Positions 9,119 through 18,999 of a stretch of DNA of 64,000 nt are shown in pieces. The notes beneath the pieces are model-generated. The model was not told the DNA's origin and ran no database searches. It worked only from the letters and a program-made list of their open reading frames with translations. Both the position numbers and the translations under genes were made by a program. Position 1 is the stretch's first letter. Every line of letters starts with the position of its first letter. The stretch comes from Nostoc foliaceum FACHB-393 (GTDB lineage Bacteria > Cyanobacteriota > Cyanobacteriia > Cyanobacteriales > Nostocaceae). Where the stretch lies: positions 124,001 to 188,000 of the forward strand of contig NZ_JACJTD010000002.1 in the NCBI RefSeq assembly GCF_014698505.1. Reading direction: 5' to 3'.

Positions 9119-9724
9119 CTAGTCATTAATGGCATTAAGTAGCACTTCGGATAGACTCAAATCTTCCATGTCTTCCATAGTAATGGTGTCACAGATATCA
9201 AATTTAGCACCAGCACTCTGGAGTTCATCGTCTAAGACTTTGAGAAATCGGGTAGCTTGTTGATCTGTGCCGACTTGAATGAAGGAGATGGCTAATTCTT
9301 CATCTCGATCTATGCGGCGAGAAGCTTCAATAATCACCCTCATGACTGCTTTGCGATCGTCCGGTTCACCATCAGTAACCACTAAAATTGTTTCACCATT
9401 TGGCTTGGTTTGACCAGCTGCTTTGCGTTGAAGGTAATCATCCGTTGCGTGTTTTAACACACCTGCTAAATCAGTTGTTCCAGAAGGATCATTTTCTCGG
9501 AAAATTTGCGCTACCTTGCTGGATGTCACATTTTCGTATCGCTTAAATTTACCAGAAAATACATAAATAGTAATGCCATCTGGGTCAAATTGCTCACATT
9601 TGCTAGCTAAAGCTAAAGTAGATTCTTGTGCCGCAAACCATCTACTTCTACCACCCTTTTGATCTTGGGTTGCCATGCTGCCGCTTTTGTCGATAATCAA
9701 GGTATAGTCACGATTTTCGAGCAT
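9119..9724 (-). CDS. VWA-domain protein, TerY-like (copy 1)
   Basis: A 201-residue protein consisting of one von Willebrand factor A domain. The metal-ion-dependent adhesion site is intact: DKSGSM (residues 12-17), the Thr in DPSGTTDLAGVL, and VTDGEPDD. Such cytosolic VWA proteins bind protein partners through a Mg ion; TerY-like members occur in tellurite/stress gene sets. It is about 75% alike to the next upstream gene and co-linear with it, 55 bases apart, so the pair is a tandem duplication and likely one operon with the downstream 131-residue protein. Confidence 0.85.
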   Translation of the reverse strand: MLENRDYTLIIDKSGSMATQDQKGGRSRWFAAQESTLALASKCEQFDPDGITIYVFSGKFKRYENVTSSKVAQIFRENDPSGTTDLAGVLKHATDDYLQRKAAGQTKPNGETILVVTDGEPDDRKAVMRVIIEASRRIDRDEELAISFIQVGTDQQATRFLKVLDDELQSAGAKFDICDTITMEDMEDLSLSEVLLNAIND

Positions 9725-9779
9725 TATTCAATTCTCCAATTAAGAGTTCAGAGTTACTGGACTATGGGTGATCAACACA

Positions 9780-10385
9780 TTAGTCAGTTATTGCGTTCGT
9801 CAATACATCTACAAGACTCATTTCTTCTAAGTCGTCTAAAGTGACGGTATCGCAAATATCAAATTTAGCGCCAACACTTTGCAATTGATCATCCAAAGCC
9901 TTCAGGAACTTAGTTGCTTGGGCATCTGAACCTACTTGAATGATCGAAATTGCTAATTCTTCATCACGTTCCATCTGGCGAGTCGCATGAATGATCACTT
10001 CAAACACAGCTTTGCGATCGTCTGGTTCACCATCGGTGATGACTAAAATTGTCTCTCCGTTTGGCTTGCTTTTACCGGCAGCTTTGCGTTGAAAGTAGTT
10101 ATTGAGAGCATCTTGAAGTACACCTGCTAAGTTTGTCGTTCCAGCAGGGTCATTTTCGAGAAATATTTGTGCGACTTTGGCTGAGGTCACATCGTCGTAG
10201 CGTTTAAATCTACCGGAAAACAAGTAAACGGTGATGCCATCGGGGTCAAACTGTTCAGCCTTTCTTGCCAAAGCGAGAGTAGACTCTTGGGCTATCTCCC
10301 ATCTACTTCTACCACCCACTTGGTCTGGTGTAGACATACTACCGCTTTTGTCAATGATTAATGTATAGTCGCGATCGCTCATCAT
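9780..10385 (-). CDS. VWA-domain protein, TerY-like (copy 2)
   Basis: The same length (201 residues) and layout as the neighbouring copy, with DKSGSM, DPAGTTNLAGVL and ITDGEPDD forming the metal site. This is the promoter-proximal gene of the minus-strand cluster. Differences from copy 1 concentrate in charged surface residues (for example ARKAEQF against ASKCEQF) and in the last 20 residues, which suggests separate partners. The first codon is ATG at 10385, with a second ATG directly after it at 10382; both precede a conserved SDRDYTLIIDKSGSM start. Confidence 0.85.
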   Translation of the reverse strand: MMSDRDYTLIIDKSGSMSTPDQVGGRSRWEIAQESTLALARKAEQFDPDGITVYLFSGRFKRYDDVTSAKVAQIFLENDPAGTTNLAGVLQDALNNYFQRKAAGKSKPNGETILVITDGEPDDRKAVFEVIIHATRQMERDEELAISIIQVGSDAQATKFLKALDDQLQSVGAKFDICDTVTLDDLEEMSLVDVLTNAITD

Positions 10386-10722
10386 AATATTCCTCTGATT
10401 GTTACCCTGTGGTTCTAGTCTAACTCCGTTTTTTTACGAGCAAGCAAGGCTTTTAAGCATTTGTATCAATTATGCTATTCAAAAAAGCCGCACCACAGTT
10501 GATAAATGCGTTGGCGTAGACCGCCGCAGGCATCACCTAGCGTTTTTGTTCCCACAGAAAGCACAATCTTCTTAGTCCCCAATCCCCTGGAAACACTAAA
10601 AGTTAGAGACTGGTTTGGTTGTTGCAACCGTATTTAGTCTGGGAATAATAAATACTAATCATGCTGGCGCACACGTAGCTAAACAGCTTTTGTTTAGCTT
10701 GATTTTAAAGATAAATTCGGGT

Positions 10723-13700
10723 ATGAACCATCCTAAATTCTTAGATAATCCCGCGCAAAAACAAAACACGCAGTCGCAAAACTTCTCCTTGGCGTTTCTG
10801 CATCAGATGATCAATGGCATATCTGACCCAATTTTTGTGAAAGATCGCCAACATCGCTGGGTATTAATTAACGATACCTACTCTGATTTCGTCGGTCATA
10901 GTCGAGAAGAATTAATTGGTAAGTCAGACTATGATTTTTTTCCTCAAGCAGAAGCTGATGTGTTCCGCGAAAAAGATGAACTGGTTTTCACCACAAATAT
11001 TACGAATGAAAACCACGATCTTTTTACCGATGCTCAGGGTATAACCCATCTCATCTCTACAAAAAAGTCTTGTTTTGAGGATGAGACTGGTAATAAATTT
11101 ATTGTGGGTAGTATTCGAGACATCATCTTACAGAATGAAGCCGGGAAAGTTCTAGGTATAACTGGCATTACCGATACTACTGTTCTTATGGAAACCTGCG
11201 AGGCACTTCGGGTAACCCTAGAAGAACTTCAGGTAGTTGAAGAAGAACTGCGCCAACAAAACGAAGAATTAGCGATCGCTCGTGAAACGGCTGAATTAGA
11301 GCATCGGCGTTACCGGGATTTGTTTGATCTCGCCCCAGATGCTTACTTGGTGACCGATGTAGCTGGCATCATCAAAGAGGCTAACTATGTAGCCGCAGCT
11401 TTACTATCTGTGAGACAAAAGTATCTGGTAGGTAAACCATTAATCCTCTTTATCGCTGAACCAGACCGCCAAACCTTCATGAACCAACTGGCAAATTTGC
11501 AGCAGGTGCAGGATTGGGAAGCCTATCTACAGTCACGAGGAGGTACAGCCTTTCCTGCTCGGATCAGGATGGTTGCTATGTATAATTCACAGGGTCAGCA
11601 GGTCGGCTGGCGTTGCTTGATTTGCGACATCAGCGAACAGCTTGCTGCGCTGCGCTTACGCCAGCAAGCAGAGAAAGACCTACACCGCATTAATGCTGTA
11701 CTGCAAGCTCAACAAGAAGCTTCCATCGACGGAATTCTGATTATTGATGAAAATCTTACAGTTACATCATTTAATCAGAAATTTTCCCAGCTATGGCAAA
11801 TTCCTGCGGCCCTGATCCAAACAGGAGACGATCGCCAACTCGTGGGATGGGTACTAGACAAACTAGTAAATCCAGACGAATTTCTGGCTAAGGTGGAGTA
11901 TCTTTACCAGCATCCAGAAGAAAGCAGCCGTGATGAAATTTTCCTCAAGTCTGGAGAGATTTTTGAGCGCTATTCTGCACCCGTGCATAAACAGCAAGGG
12001 GCTTGTGATGAGATATCACCTTTAGGAGACTATTACGGTAGGATTTGGTATTACCGCGACATTACCGAATACAAGCAAGCAGAGGCAGAACTTAGAGCTT
12101 CACAGCAAAGACTGGCGTTGCTGATTGAACAAACACCTTTAGCCATTATTGAATGGAATACCAAATTTGAGATTCAGACATGGAATCGCGCAGCAGAAAG
12201 AATCTTTGGATACACCACAGAGGAAATGCTGGGGACTAGTTTTGAGACCATAGTACCTGAAAGCGCTAGAAAGCACGTAAATGAGATTATCACCGCCTTG
12301 TTAACACAACGTGGAGGAAGTTTGAGTGTCAATGAGAACATCACTAAAGATGGTAGGACAATAGTCGGTGAGTGGTATAACAACCCGTTAGTGGCTCCTG
12401 ATGGCCAGGTGGTTGGTGTTGCTTCACTGGTGTTAGACATCACAGAACGCAAACGCGCTGAAGAGGAACAGCAAAAATTTGTCGCGTTGATTGAAAACAG
12501 CAGCGACTTTATTGGTATTTCTTCAATAGAAGGGCAAGTTGTCTATGTGAACCCCGCCGGACTCAAGATGGTAGGACTTAATAGGCTGGAAGAAGCCAAA
12601 ACTAAATTATTGGTTGATTTTCATTCACCAGAAGCTCTTGCAGAGTTGAAAGAGCAAATTATTCCTTTGATGCTTGAACATGGTTTCTGGCAGGGCGAGT
12701 TTCGCCATAGGCATTTTCAAACGGATATAGAAATTCCCACAGATTGCAGCCTGTTTATGGTTAAACATCCTGAAACAGGAAAGCCTTTCTGTCAGGTAGC
12801 TGTTGCTAGGGACATTACAGAACGTAAACAAGCCAAAGAAGCCCTGCTAAAGTCAGAAGCGCAACTTCGACAACAAGCCCAAGAACTCAAAGAAACACTC
12901 CACGAACTTAAACACACCCAAACTCACTTGATTCAAACTGAAAAAATGTCCAGCTTGGGTCAACTAGTTGCAGGAGTGGCACACGAAATTAACAATCCGG
13001 TGAATTTTATCTATGGCAATCTCAACCCTGCCAAAGAATACACCCAAGATTTACTTTCACTTTTACGACTCTACCAAAATCATTATCCTGAACCTGTGCT
13101 AGAAATTCAGGATTTTGCAGAACTCATAGAACTGGAATTTTTGACATCAGATTTGCCACAAATCATCAACTCAATGAAAGTTGGGGCAGACCGTATTCGG
13201 GAGATTGTGCTTTCCCTGCGGAATTTTTCGCGCTTGGATGAAGCCGAAATGAAAGCTGTTGATATCCATGAGGGAATCGACAGTACTCTGATGATTTTGC
13301 AAAGCCGCCTCAAGGGTAATGAGCAACGCTCGACAATTGAAATAATCAAAGAATACGGCAAACTCCCGCTGGTTGAATGTTATGCTGGGCAGCTAAATCA
13401 AGTATTCATGAATATTTTGTCAAATGCGATCGATGCTTTGGAAGAGTCATACCCTGCGGGAAGGCGAAGCGCCTATGTCATTTGTCCTATCCATTGGGAA
13501 AACGCCCGTAGGGTAGAGCAAATGACCTCCCCGCAAATTCGCATTTGCACTCAACTAGAGGAACCAAATCAAGTAACAATTACGATTGCCGATAATGGAT
13601 TGGGAATACCAGAAGATGTTAGAAAACAACTATTCGACCCCTTCTTTACCACCAAGCCCATCGGCAAAGGTACGGGGATGGGGCTTGCCATTAGCTACCA

Positions 13701-13806
13701 GATTATTACACAAAGACATGGCGGTTTCTTAAAATGTCTTTCGCAGCCAGGACAAGGCGCTGAGTTTATGATTAAAATTCCCCTGATCCAAGATGCGTCA
13801 ACATAA
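10723..13806 (+). CDS. Multi-PAS sensor histidine kinase
   Basis: A soluble 1027-residue sensor kinase. Several PAS/PAC units follow one another (about residues 25-170, 205-315, 325-465, 475-590, 600-715), with clear PAC ends such as [18 protein letters not shown]. Then a coiled coil, HisKA box [13 protein letters not shown] with phospho-acceptor His754, and an HATPase domain (N-box NAIDALEE, G1 DNGLGIPE, G2 [11 protein letters not shown]). No membrane span is seen and no receiver domain. The frame is open to TTG 10615, but the ATG at 10723 precedes the first folded region. Residues ~910-935 look like an inserted palindromic repeat inside the ATP-binding domain. The cognate response regulator is not adjacent. 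Confidence 0.88.
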   Translation: MNHPKFLDNPAQKQNTQSQNFSLAFLHQMINGISDPIFVKDRQHRWVLINDTYSDFVGHSREELIGKSDYDFFPQAEADVFREKDELVFTTNITNENHDLFTDAQGITHLISTKKSCFEDETGNKFIVGSIRDIILQNEAGKVLGITGITDTTVLMETCEALRVTLEELQVVEEELRQQNEELAIARETAELEHRRYRDLFDLAPDAYLVTDVAGIIKEANYVAAALLSVRQKYLVGKPLILFIAEPDRQTFMNQLANLQQVQDWEAYLQSRGGTAFPARIRMVAMYNSQGQQVGWRCLICDISEQLAALRLRQQAEKDLHRINAVLQAQQEASIDGILIIDENLTVTSFNQKFSQLWQIPAALIQTGDDRQLVGWVLDKLVNPDEFLAKVEYLYQHPEESSRDEIFLKSGEIFERYSAPVHKQQGACDEISPLGDYYGRIWYYRDITEYKQAEAELRASQQRLALLIEQTPLAIIEWNTKFEIQTWNRAAERIFGYTTEEMLGTSFETIVPESARKHVNEIITALLTQRGGSLSVNENITKDGRTIVGEWYNNPLVAPDGQVVGVASLVLDITERKRAEEEQQKFVALIENSSDFIGISSIEGQVVYVNPAGLKMVGLNRLEEAKTKLLVDFHSPEALAELKEQIIPLMLEHGFWQGEFRHRHFQTDIEIPTDCSLFMVKHPETGKPFCQVAVARDITERKQAKEALLKSEAQLRQQAQELKETLHELKHTQTHLIQTEKMSSLGQLVAGVAHEINNPVNFIYGNLNPAKEYTQDLLSLLRLYQNHYPEPVLEIQDFAELIELEFLTSDLPQIINSMKVGADRIREIVLSLRNFSRLDEAEMKAVDIHEGIDSTLMILQSRLKGNEQRSTIEIIKEYGKLPLVECYAGQLNQVFMNILSNAIDALEESYPAGRRSAYVICPIHWENARRVEQMTSPQIRICTQLEEPNQVTITIADNGLGIPEDVRKQLFDPFFTTKPIGKGTGMGLAISYQIITQRHGGFLKCLSQPGQGAEFMIKIPLIQDAST
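13450..13527. repeat. Palindromic repeat inserted in frame in kinase gene
   Basis: Inside the HATPase coding region, arms GTCATTTG (13477) and CAAATGAC (to 13526) bracket a 34-base core, and a GCGGGAAGGCGAAGCGCC segment precedes it. GTCAT occurs at both 13446 and 13477, which may be a target duplication. The encoded ~26 residues have no counterpart in the HATPase fold. Confidence 0.6.
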
Positions 13807-13931
13807 TTTGTAATTAATAATACTCACCTCTGGCGAGAAGCAATCTACGTAATTCGTAATTTTAACAGCTTTCACCCCGTGAGTAAAAATACTTTGTTTT
13901 TTACTACCGACAGCTACCCCCTCTGAAAATA

Positions 13932-13968
13932 TTGATTACGAATTACGAATTACGAATTACGAATTAGT
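13932..13968. repeat. TTACGAA heptanucleotide tandem run
   Basis: Four to five direct copies of the heptad TTACGAA just downstream of obgE, with an inverted set (CGTAATTCGTAATT) about 85 bases away near 13847. It is one member of the short tandemly repeated family scattered over the window. Confidence 0.75.
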
Positions 13969-13970
13969 AA

Positions 13971-14999
13971 TTATCTAAATGCCTCGACTTCTTCAGGAAC
14001 CTTCATTTGGTCGAGAATTCTCCAGATTTCTTGTAACATCGGTTCTAAGCCGGTGCGGGTAACTGCTGAAATCACAAAAACCGGGGCGTAAGAGAGATGA
14101 TTAAGTTGGGTTGCTAACGCCTCCAAATCGACAGTTTCCCGATCAACTGCATCAATTTTGTTCAGCGCCACAACTTGTGGGCGTTCTGCTAAACCCCGCC
14201 CATAAGCTTGTAATTCTTCCTTAATTGTGTTGTAGTCTCTAACGACATCATCACTAGTGGCATCAATCAAGTGAAGTAGCACTCGCGTGCGCTCGATATG
14301 GCGCAAGAAATCATGTCCCAGTCCTGCACCGTGAGCTGCTCCCTCAATTAGTCCGGGAATGTCGGCGAAAACAGTACCATCACCAGTAGGTTTCCGCACT
14401 ACACCCAAATTTGGGATCAGGGTAGTGAAGGGATAGTCTGCGATTTTCGGACGTGCTGCTGATAAAGATGAAATTAGAGTGGATTTACCAGCATTTGGTA
14501 AGCCAATAATCCCCACTTCTGCCAAAAGTTTCAATTCCAGGCGCAGCTGCTTTATTTCCCCTGGTAATCCTGGGAGGGCATATTCTGGGGCGCGGTTACG
14601 GTTACTTAAGAAATGCTGATTTCCCAGTCCGCCTTTACCACCTTGGGCAATCAGCAAAGTCTGCTTCGGCTCAGTTAAATCCCCCAGCAATTCGCCAGTT
14701 TCAGCATCATAAATGGTTGTACCGCAGGGAACTTCGATGATCAAGTCCTTTCCTCCTGCTCCGGTGCAGTTACTTGGGCCACCACGAGTCCCTTTTTCTG
14801 CCTGAAAGCGATGGTTGTATCTGAAGTCCAGCAAAGTTTGCAGGTTTTCGTCGGCAACGAAAATTACCGAACCGCCTCGTCCCCCATTACCACCAGAGGG
14901 GCCACCGGTCGGCACATATTTCTCCCGGCGGAAGGCAACAATACCATCGCCGCCCTTACCAGCTTCAACTTCAATTTTTGCTTGGTCGATAAATTGCAT
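13971..14999 (-). CDS. obgE: GTPase ObgE/CgtA
   Basis: An essential ribosome-associated GTPase acting in 50S maturation and stress signalling. The glycine-rich OBG fold fills residues 1-158 ([31 protein letters not shown]), followed by the G domain with G1 GLPNAGKS, switch I/II ([16 protein letters not shown]), G4 NKID and G5 SAVTRTG. The 342-residue length matches the cyanobacterial form, which lacks the long C-terminal domain of some homologues. ATG at 14999. A hairpin of GTGAGGAGTTA-type repeats separates it from the upstream co-directional TerB-like gene, 74 bases away. Confidence 0.97.
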   Translation of the reverse strand: MQFIDQAKIEVEAGKGGDGIVAFRREKYVPTGGPSGGNGGRGGSVIFVADENLQTLLDFRYNHRFQAEKGTRGGPSNCTGAGGKDLIIEVPCGTTIYDAETGELLGDLTEPKQTLLIAQGGKGGLGNQHFLSNRNRAPEYALPGLPGEIKQLRLELKLLAEVGIIGLPNAGKSTLISSLSAARPKIADYPFTTLIPNLGVVRKPTGDGTVFADIPGLIEGAAHGAGLGHDFLRHIERTRVLLHLIDATSDDVVRDYNTIKEELQAYGRGLAERPQVVALNKIDAVDRETVDLEALATQLNHLSYAPVFVISAVTRTGLEPMLQEIWRILDQMKVPEEVEAFR

Positions 15000-15010
15000 A
15001 CTTAAATAAT

Positions 15011-15068
15011 AGTGAAAAGTGAGGAGTTAGGAATTAGGAGTTACAAATTATAACTCCTCACTCTTCAC
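15011..15068. repeat. Inverted GAGGAGTTA repeat hairpin
   Basis: The segment AGTGAGGAGTTA near 15018 pairs with TAACTCCTCACT near 15053, leaving a loop of GGAATTAGGAGTT type. It sits between two minus-strand genes and could attenuate or end transcription from the upstream gene into obgE. Confidence 0.6.
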
Positions 15069-15073
15069 TTTAA

Positions 15074-15784
15074 CTAAATATATGGTGAAACATCTTCACC
15101 GCATTTATCTGCCAGATAGGAGAGGGCGCGGAAACGTAAGCCCACTAGTTGTTCATACAACGGGTTAATTTTACACATCGGCGGTATGTGGACAATCTTG
15201 CGTCCAAATAAGGTCACATCCCGCTCAAAGGGACACTGGGAGGGAATCATTTTACACAAAAAGCGGGCTACTCTTGGGTCTTGGATATCTAGCCCATCCA
15301 GCCAGTCACGCAGGGGGTGTAGTGCATCAATTTGAGGCTTTGTCAGCGCAGGGGTGGGGATAGCGGGGGTGGTAACTTGCTGTGGGTGTTCTAGGGTGTG
15401 GCGAAGGGCTTCTAGTAAATTTTCTGGCTGTTCTAAGGCTTGGCAGAACTGATGCAGAACCTGATCTTCGCTGGGAGAATAAGTACCATCTGCGATCGCT
15501 ACCATTATCGCTGTCCTTAAGAAATTTTCCGCTGCTGATGTACCTTTACCCAACACTGCGGCTAATTCTTCTGGCGTAATTACCTCTAGTGAGTCGCATT
15601 GAATCTTAGGAGCTAATTCATTTTTGGTGATGCTGGCAATTAATTCCTGTTCTTGGGCATCAAAATTACCATCTGCCCAAGCAATGGTGAGCAGCCCACG
15701 CAACCAAGCGGCAATCTGTTCGCTGCTGTAGGGGGATTGAACGGTACTTGTCATAAACTCACGTCTCAAGCTTTCCTCAGTCAT
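15074..15784 (-). CDS. TerB-like domain fused to Mo-nitrogenase C-terminal-like domain
   Basis: The 236-residue protein has two parts. Residues ~20-130 resemble the TerB/DjlA-type helical domain: LLTIAWADGNFDAQEQELI and a second AIMVAIADGTYSPSEDQVL, each with the D-G-x-[FY] acidic turn. After a Pro/Thr linker, residues ~165-236 match the cyanobacterial Mo-dependent nitrogenase C-terminal-like family (DPRVARFLCKMIPSQCPFER, PPMCKINPLYEQL, ending with LADKCGEDVSPYI), whose conserved Cys residues are kept. Neither domain has a firm function. No nif gene is near. Start ATG at 15784; an in-frame ATG at 15754 is possible. Confidence 0.75.
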   Translation of the reverse strand: MTEESLRREFMTSTVQSPYSSEQIAAWLRGLLTIAWADGNFDAQEQELIASITKNELAPKIQCDSLEVITPEELAAVLGKGTSAAENFLRTAIMVAIADGTYSPSEDQVLHQFCQALEQPENLLEALRHTLEHPQQVTTPAIPTPALTKPQIDALHPLRDWLDGLDIQDPRVARFLCKMIPSQCPFERDVTLFGRKIVHIPPMCKINPLYEQLVGLRFRALSYLADKCGEDVSPYI

Positions 15785-15995
15785 TACTAAGCTACCCTAC
15801 CCAGCGACTAGGAAGATAGTGGGGCAGCAGAGAAAAACCAGAAACTGCGTAGGCATGGCCGCCTCAAGAAATAAACCAGAGAAGTTTTCAAATCGCAACA
15901 GTCGGTCTTGGGGTAAAATCCATTTGAGAGTAATGTTGAGAATTTTTTCTACTTAAACTGAAAATGGAGATTTAATCTGTGTTGTGGAGGTATTC

Positions 15996-16410
15996 ATGAA
16001 TAAAACCAAAGTTCACCTCGGTACCATTCAAGAAACACTACTAATTCCCCTCTGGGCTAGAGATTGTGAGCTTCAGGCAGCAGATCCAATTATAGTAGAT
16101 CCTCAATCATCTCAGATTCTTGCAGCGATAGACTACGAATTTAATAAATTTACTACTGCTAAATCTTCTCAGATAGGCTGTTGTTTATGAAGAACCATCC
16201 TCGACAACTGGGTACGCACTTACCTCAATCAGTATCCCCAGGGTTCCGTTATCGAGATTGGTGCAGGACTGAATACACCCTTTGAGCGAGTGGATAACGG
16301 CAAGGTTTGCTGGTTTGACATAGATTTACCGGATGTCATAGTTCTGCGATGACAGTTTTTTGAGGAAACGGAACGCCTATTCTGTGGGATTCGTATTGCT
16401 TGGCATTAGT
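15996..16410 (+). pseudogene. Broken class I SAM methyltransferase (PPM1/LCM-like)
   Basis: A GGAGG site and ATG at 15996 begin a protein reading VHLGTIQETLLIPLWARD, the usual start of leucine-carboxyl-methyltransferase-like enzymes. A TGA stop interrupts it at 16188, but the same frame continues with ILDNWVRTYLNQYPQGSVIE, IGAGLNTPFERVDNG and WFDIDLPDVIVLR, covering the SAM-binding motif I and its acidic partner. A second TGA follows (CGA to TGA would restore LRRQFFEETER), and the frame ends by a stop near 16410, well before a full ~270-residue enzyme. So it is both interrupted and truncated. The first 64 residues could still be translated as a peptide. Confidence 0.75.
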
Positions 16411-16447
16411 TAAATTAGGCTAACTCTAAAGAATTAAGGTATACATA

Positions 16448-17548
16448 ATGTTTTTATTTGGCATTGAGCATGAAGTCGCTTTCCTAAACAAAGAAGGAAA
16501 ATTTGCTGATTTTTCCCACACCAAATTTGCTGATTTCAATCAAATTATTGAAAAGCTACCCACATACCTCAGCGACTATCCTCAACTGCGGGTTGGGGAT
16601 GCAGGTATTAAGATCAAAAGATGGTATATTGAGGGGTTTGAGAGATTTGCAGATTCCGACAAGGTGATAGACTGTCATGCTAAAGGTATTGAAATTAGAA
16701 CGACTATACATTCTAATATTCAAGGCGCTATTACTGAATTATCAGAAAGTTTTGGCTTGCTACGTGAGATTGCTGCTAACTTTGGTTTCTCACCAGTTTT
16801 AGTTAGTTTTAATCCATACAATCCTGTTTTTGAGCCTCAACCCCCATTAAACGATTATGAAATCAAACAGTTAGAGGCTTATCCTGACGAACAAACTGCT
16901 AATATTCATATGGTGTCATACGGCCCGGACTTAAATATTTCAGTGGCAGATTTGTCTACTGAACGTGTAATTGATATTGGCAGAAAGTTAACTTATTACA
17001 GTCCTTATATCGTCCCTTTTAGTTATAGTTCCCCTTTTTATAAGGGAGGTTTATGGGATGGACTATCAGTACGAACTTTTATCAGAACCGGAAAAAGACC
17101 AGCAGCCCTAGTTTTTGTTCAAAAACAAGAACAACTGATTGATAGCACACCTTCCTTGACAAAAATCGCCCGTATTCCGGCTGAAGTAGGACGTATTGAA
17201 TTTAAGGCTTGTGATAGTTGTGATAATTTTTTAATCTATGCGGCTTTGCTGACATTATTGAAAGGTTTGGTGTTAGATGAAACCTTGCTGGGTAGAGCAA
17301 CCGTACCTAATGCAGCGTTACATCAACTTTCTGCAAAAGAAGGGTTTGACAACGAGGATATTTTTGGGAATGCGACAAAAGTCTTGCAAGCAGCCGAAGT
17401 TGCTTTGGGAGATGACCCCGATGTTCATTATTTAACACCGTTAAAAGTGCTGCTGGCGAAGCGAAAAACAAGATCCCATGAATTAATAGAAATGTTCCAT
17501 TGCGTAAGTTCAATAGAAGAGGTAATAAAGCAGACTTATCAAGTTTAG
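16448..17548 (+). CDS. Glutamate-cysteine ligase family 2 (GCS2-like) protein
   Basis: A 366-residue protein starting FLFGIEHEVAFL, the [GI]-E-x-E metal/ATP signature of carboxylate-amine ligases of the GCS2 group (which includes plant-type glutamate-cysteine ligase and EgtA). Further support: an IEIRTTIHSNIQGAITEL segment with the second acidic metal ligand, SVRTFIRTGKRPAALVF, and RIPAEVGRIEFKACDSCDN. It is not the usual cyanobacterial GshA, which starts differently, so it probably joins an amino acid to another partner. AAGG lies nine bases before the ATG. It follows a broken methyltransferase gene; the two may once have been one pathway. Confidence 0.75.
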   Translation: MFLFGIEHEVAFLNKEGKFADFSHTKFADFNQIIEKLPTYLSDYPQLRVGDAGIKIKRWYIEGFERFADSDKVIDCHAKGIEIRTTIHSNIQGAITELSESFGLLREIAANFGFSPVLVSFNPYNPVFEPQPPLNDYEIKQLEAYPDEQTANIHMVSYGPDLNISVADLSTERVIDIGRKLTYYSPYIVPFSYSSPFYKGGLWDGLSVRTFIRTGKRPAALVFVQKQEQLIDSTPSLTKIARIPAEVGRIEFKACDSCDNFLIYAALLTLLKGLVLDETLLGRATVPNAALHQLSAKEGFDNEDIFGNATKVLQAAEVALGDDPDVHYLTPLKVLLAKRKTRSHELIEMFHCVSSIEEVIKQTYQV

Positions 17549-18267
17549 AGGAAATTGCCAATGGGGACTATTAAGAGCAGAGGGGCAGAATTTTCTGTTT
17601 GCTCCTGTGCTCGCAATCCGGTTTAGTTAAAGTGCATAGTCTTTAAAGTCCTTTGACTGGATAAAGTCAAGCTAACTGAACATAATACTAGAAACATTAA
17701 CTCATTCCGCGGCAATTCGAAAAAACGAGCAAAGCGATGTTCTCTTGAATTGTGCTGGGGAAATCGAAGTCATTAGTGATTAGTTATTGGTACTAATCAC
17801 TATTTACCACTGACTAATGACTAAATCGGCGGGAAGTTATCCCGGATACTCCTTGAAGAGATGGGATTCCCGCCAATTTTCGTTAACCTGCCATAACTAT
17901 ATTAAGTCGATATACCTAGAGACTGATTTTATTACAACTATAGATATAGGAAATTTCATTCTAGAGATTGATGCAGGCATTAACATTTTCAAAGTACAAG
18001 TAGATACAGGGAACCTTGAGAGAAGATTGTCAAGAAAAAACGTAATGATTTTGCTAAAGAATTAAGGTGGTATTTGCTTATTATCCCTTACTATTTCGAT
18101 GCAGAAGTACAAGGACAATTTCTTCATCAGGTTCGTTTCTAAAGAACTTCCAGATTGAAGCGTGGCTTGATATTTTTATTATTGCTCAAGTTTACCAAAT
18201 AAAGGTATGAGCTTCCGCTATTTCAATCAAAGTTCTGCGTTGTTAAAGCTGTTATCGAGGATTTGAA
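17549..18267. other. Intergenic region with a duplicated ~100-bp element
   Basis: About 720 bases. The element at 17769-17875 is described separately. The open frame at 17817-18065 starts inside that element (peptide MTKSAGSYPG, shared with the false start of the adenosine deaminase frame), so I do not call it a gene. The rest is AT-rich with no recognised signal. Confidence 0.5.
17769..17875 (+). repeat. Duplicated element, copy A (also at 28074-28160)
   Basis: GTCATTAG-type repeats run into ACTAAATCGGCGG, then TATCCCGGATACTCCTT and GATGGGATTCCC. The same order of blocks appears on the opposite strand at 28074-28160. GGCGGGAA and TTCCCGCC form a stem around the middle. It could be a remnant end of an insertion sequence or a structured RNA; no protein gene is attached. 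Confidence 0.6.
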
Positions 18268-18624
18268 ATGAAGATTATTGCTTCTGTTTTATCTATCTTA
18301 AGCCCAGTACGTTTTCTAGTTGTGGCTTTTACTTGCGCTATACTATTGTTATCTAGTGCTTTTCCTGCTTTTGCGATCGATAGCTACCAAAGTGACCCTA
18401 CCGAAGCTACTACACAACTGCTTGACATTCAGCGCAAAACTGACGAAGCCGCTAAAGAACCACCAATAGGATTGAGAAAGACTCAAAAAGAAACTAACGC
18501 AGGACTCAATGAGGTGCAGGGAGCTGCTGATATTGATAAGCAAAAGCGTCCAGAAAATTCCCAGAGTGCAACATCTGTTGAAGAAAATATAAAGAATGTG
18601 TTGGAGAAAGTTACAGGTAAGTAA
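18268..18624 (+). CDS. Small exported hypothetical protein
   Basis: 118 residues. A signal peptide or membrane anchor covers about residues 15-37 (VAFTCAILLLSSAFPAFAID, with A-F-A before the likely cut). The mature part is short, charged and low in hydrophobic residues, rich in Gln, Glu, Lys and Thr (TEATTQLLDIQRKTDEAAKE), probably disordered or helical. I recognise no named family; similar low-complexity secreted proteins are known as stress-induced in cyanobacteria. ATG at 18268 with AGGATTTGAA upstream. A hairpin follows the stop and the Dps gene follows on the same strand. Confidence 0.75.
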   Translation: MKIIASVLSILSPVRFLVVAFTCAILLLSSAFPAFAIDSYQSDPTEATTQLLDIQRKTDEAAKEPPIGLRKTQKETNAGLNEVQGAADIDKQKRPENSQSATSVEENIKNVLEKVTGK

Positions 18625-18656
18625 CTAAAATAATAGTTCTGGTAATTTTTCGATAA

Positions 18657-18690
18657 TAATGGGTGATTGCGTAAACGCAGTCACCCATTA
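18657..18690 (+). terminator. Hairpin after small exported protein gene
   Basis: Arms TAATGGGTGA / TCACCCATTA surround an inner TTGCGT-AAA-CGCA pairing. The following bases are only moderately T-rich (CTAATTAG), so it may be an imperfect terminator. The outer arms equal those of the gyrB terminator at 47633. Confidence 0.65.
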
Positions 18691-18999
18691 CTAATTAGTA
18701 ATTAATTTTAAGGTGGCAAATTCAAGTAGATATAAAATTATGTTCATCCTAAGCAATTTTTGGGAAATTGCGTTTAGATAGTTTTAATTAACTATTATAT
18801 TTAATATTCTGATTTTTGGATCTTAAAAACAATAAAGTTCGCTAATTACTAGATTACTGGCTTAACACTACCTATTAAGACATAGGCATAATTATAAATG
18901 CGGTAATTAATTTAAGCTCATAATATTTCCTTTGGTTGATGTGGAATCTGTGTGAAATTTGGGAAGTTAGTAGATAAGTTTGCTTAGGGATGGAAAACA
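18691..18999. other. AT-rich upstream region of dps
   Basis: About 310 bases with no gene or repeat that I can support. It should hold the dps promoter; I cannot pick a convincing -35/-10 pair. Confidence 0.4.

Noticed and set aside
15074-15784. A nearby nif gene cluster, suggested by the nitrogenase-like domain
   Set aside because: No other nif-type gene is seen in the window; this domain family also occurs outside nif clusters.
17817-18065. 82-codon open frame starting MTKSAGSYPG
   Set aside because: Its start lies in the duplicated element (also seen in the false N-terminus at 28133); the rest has no domain-like features.
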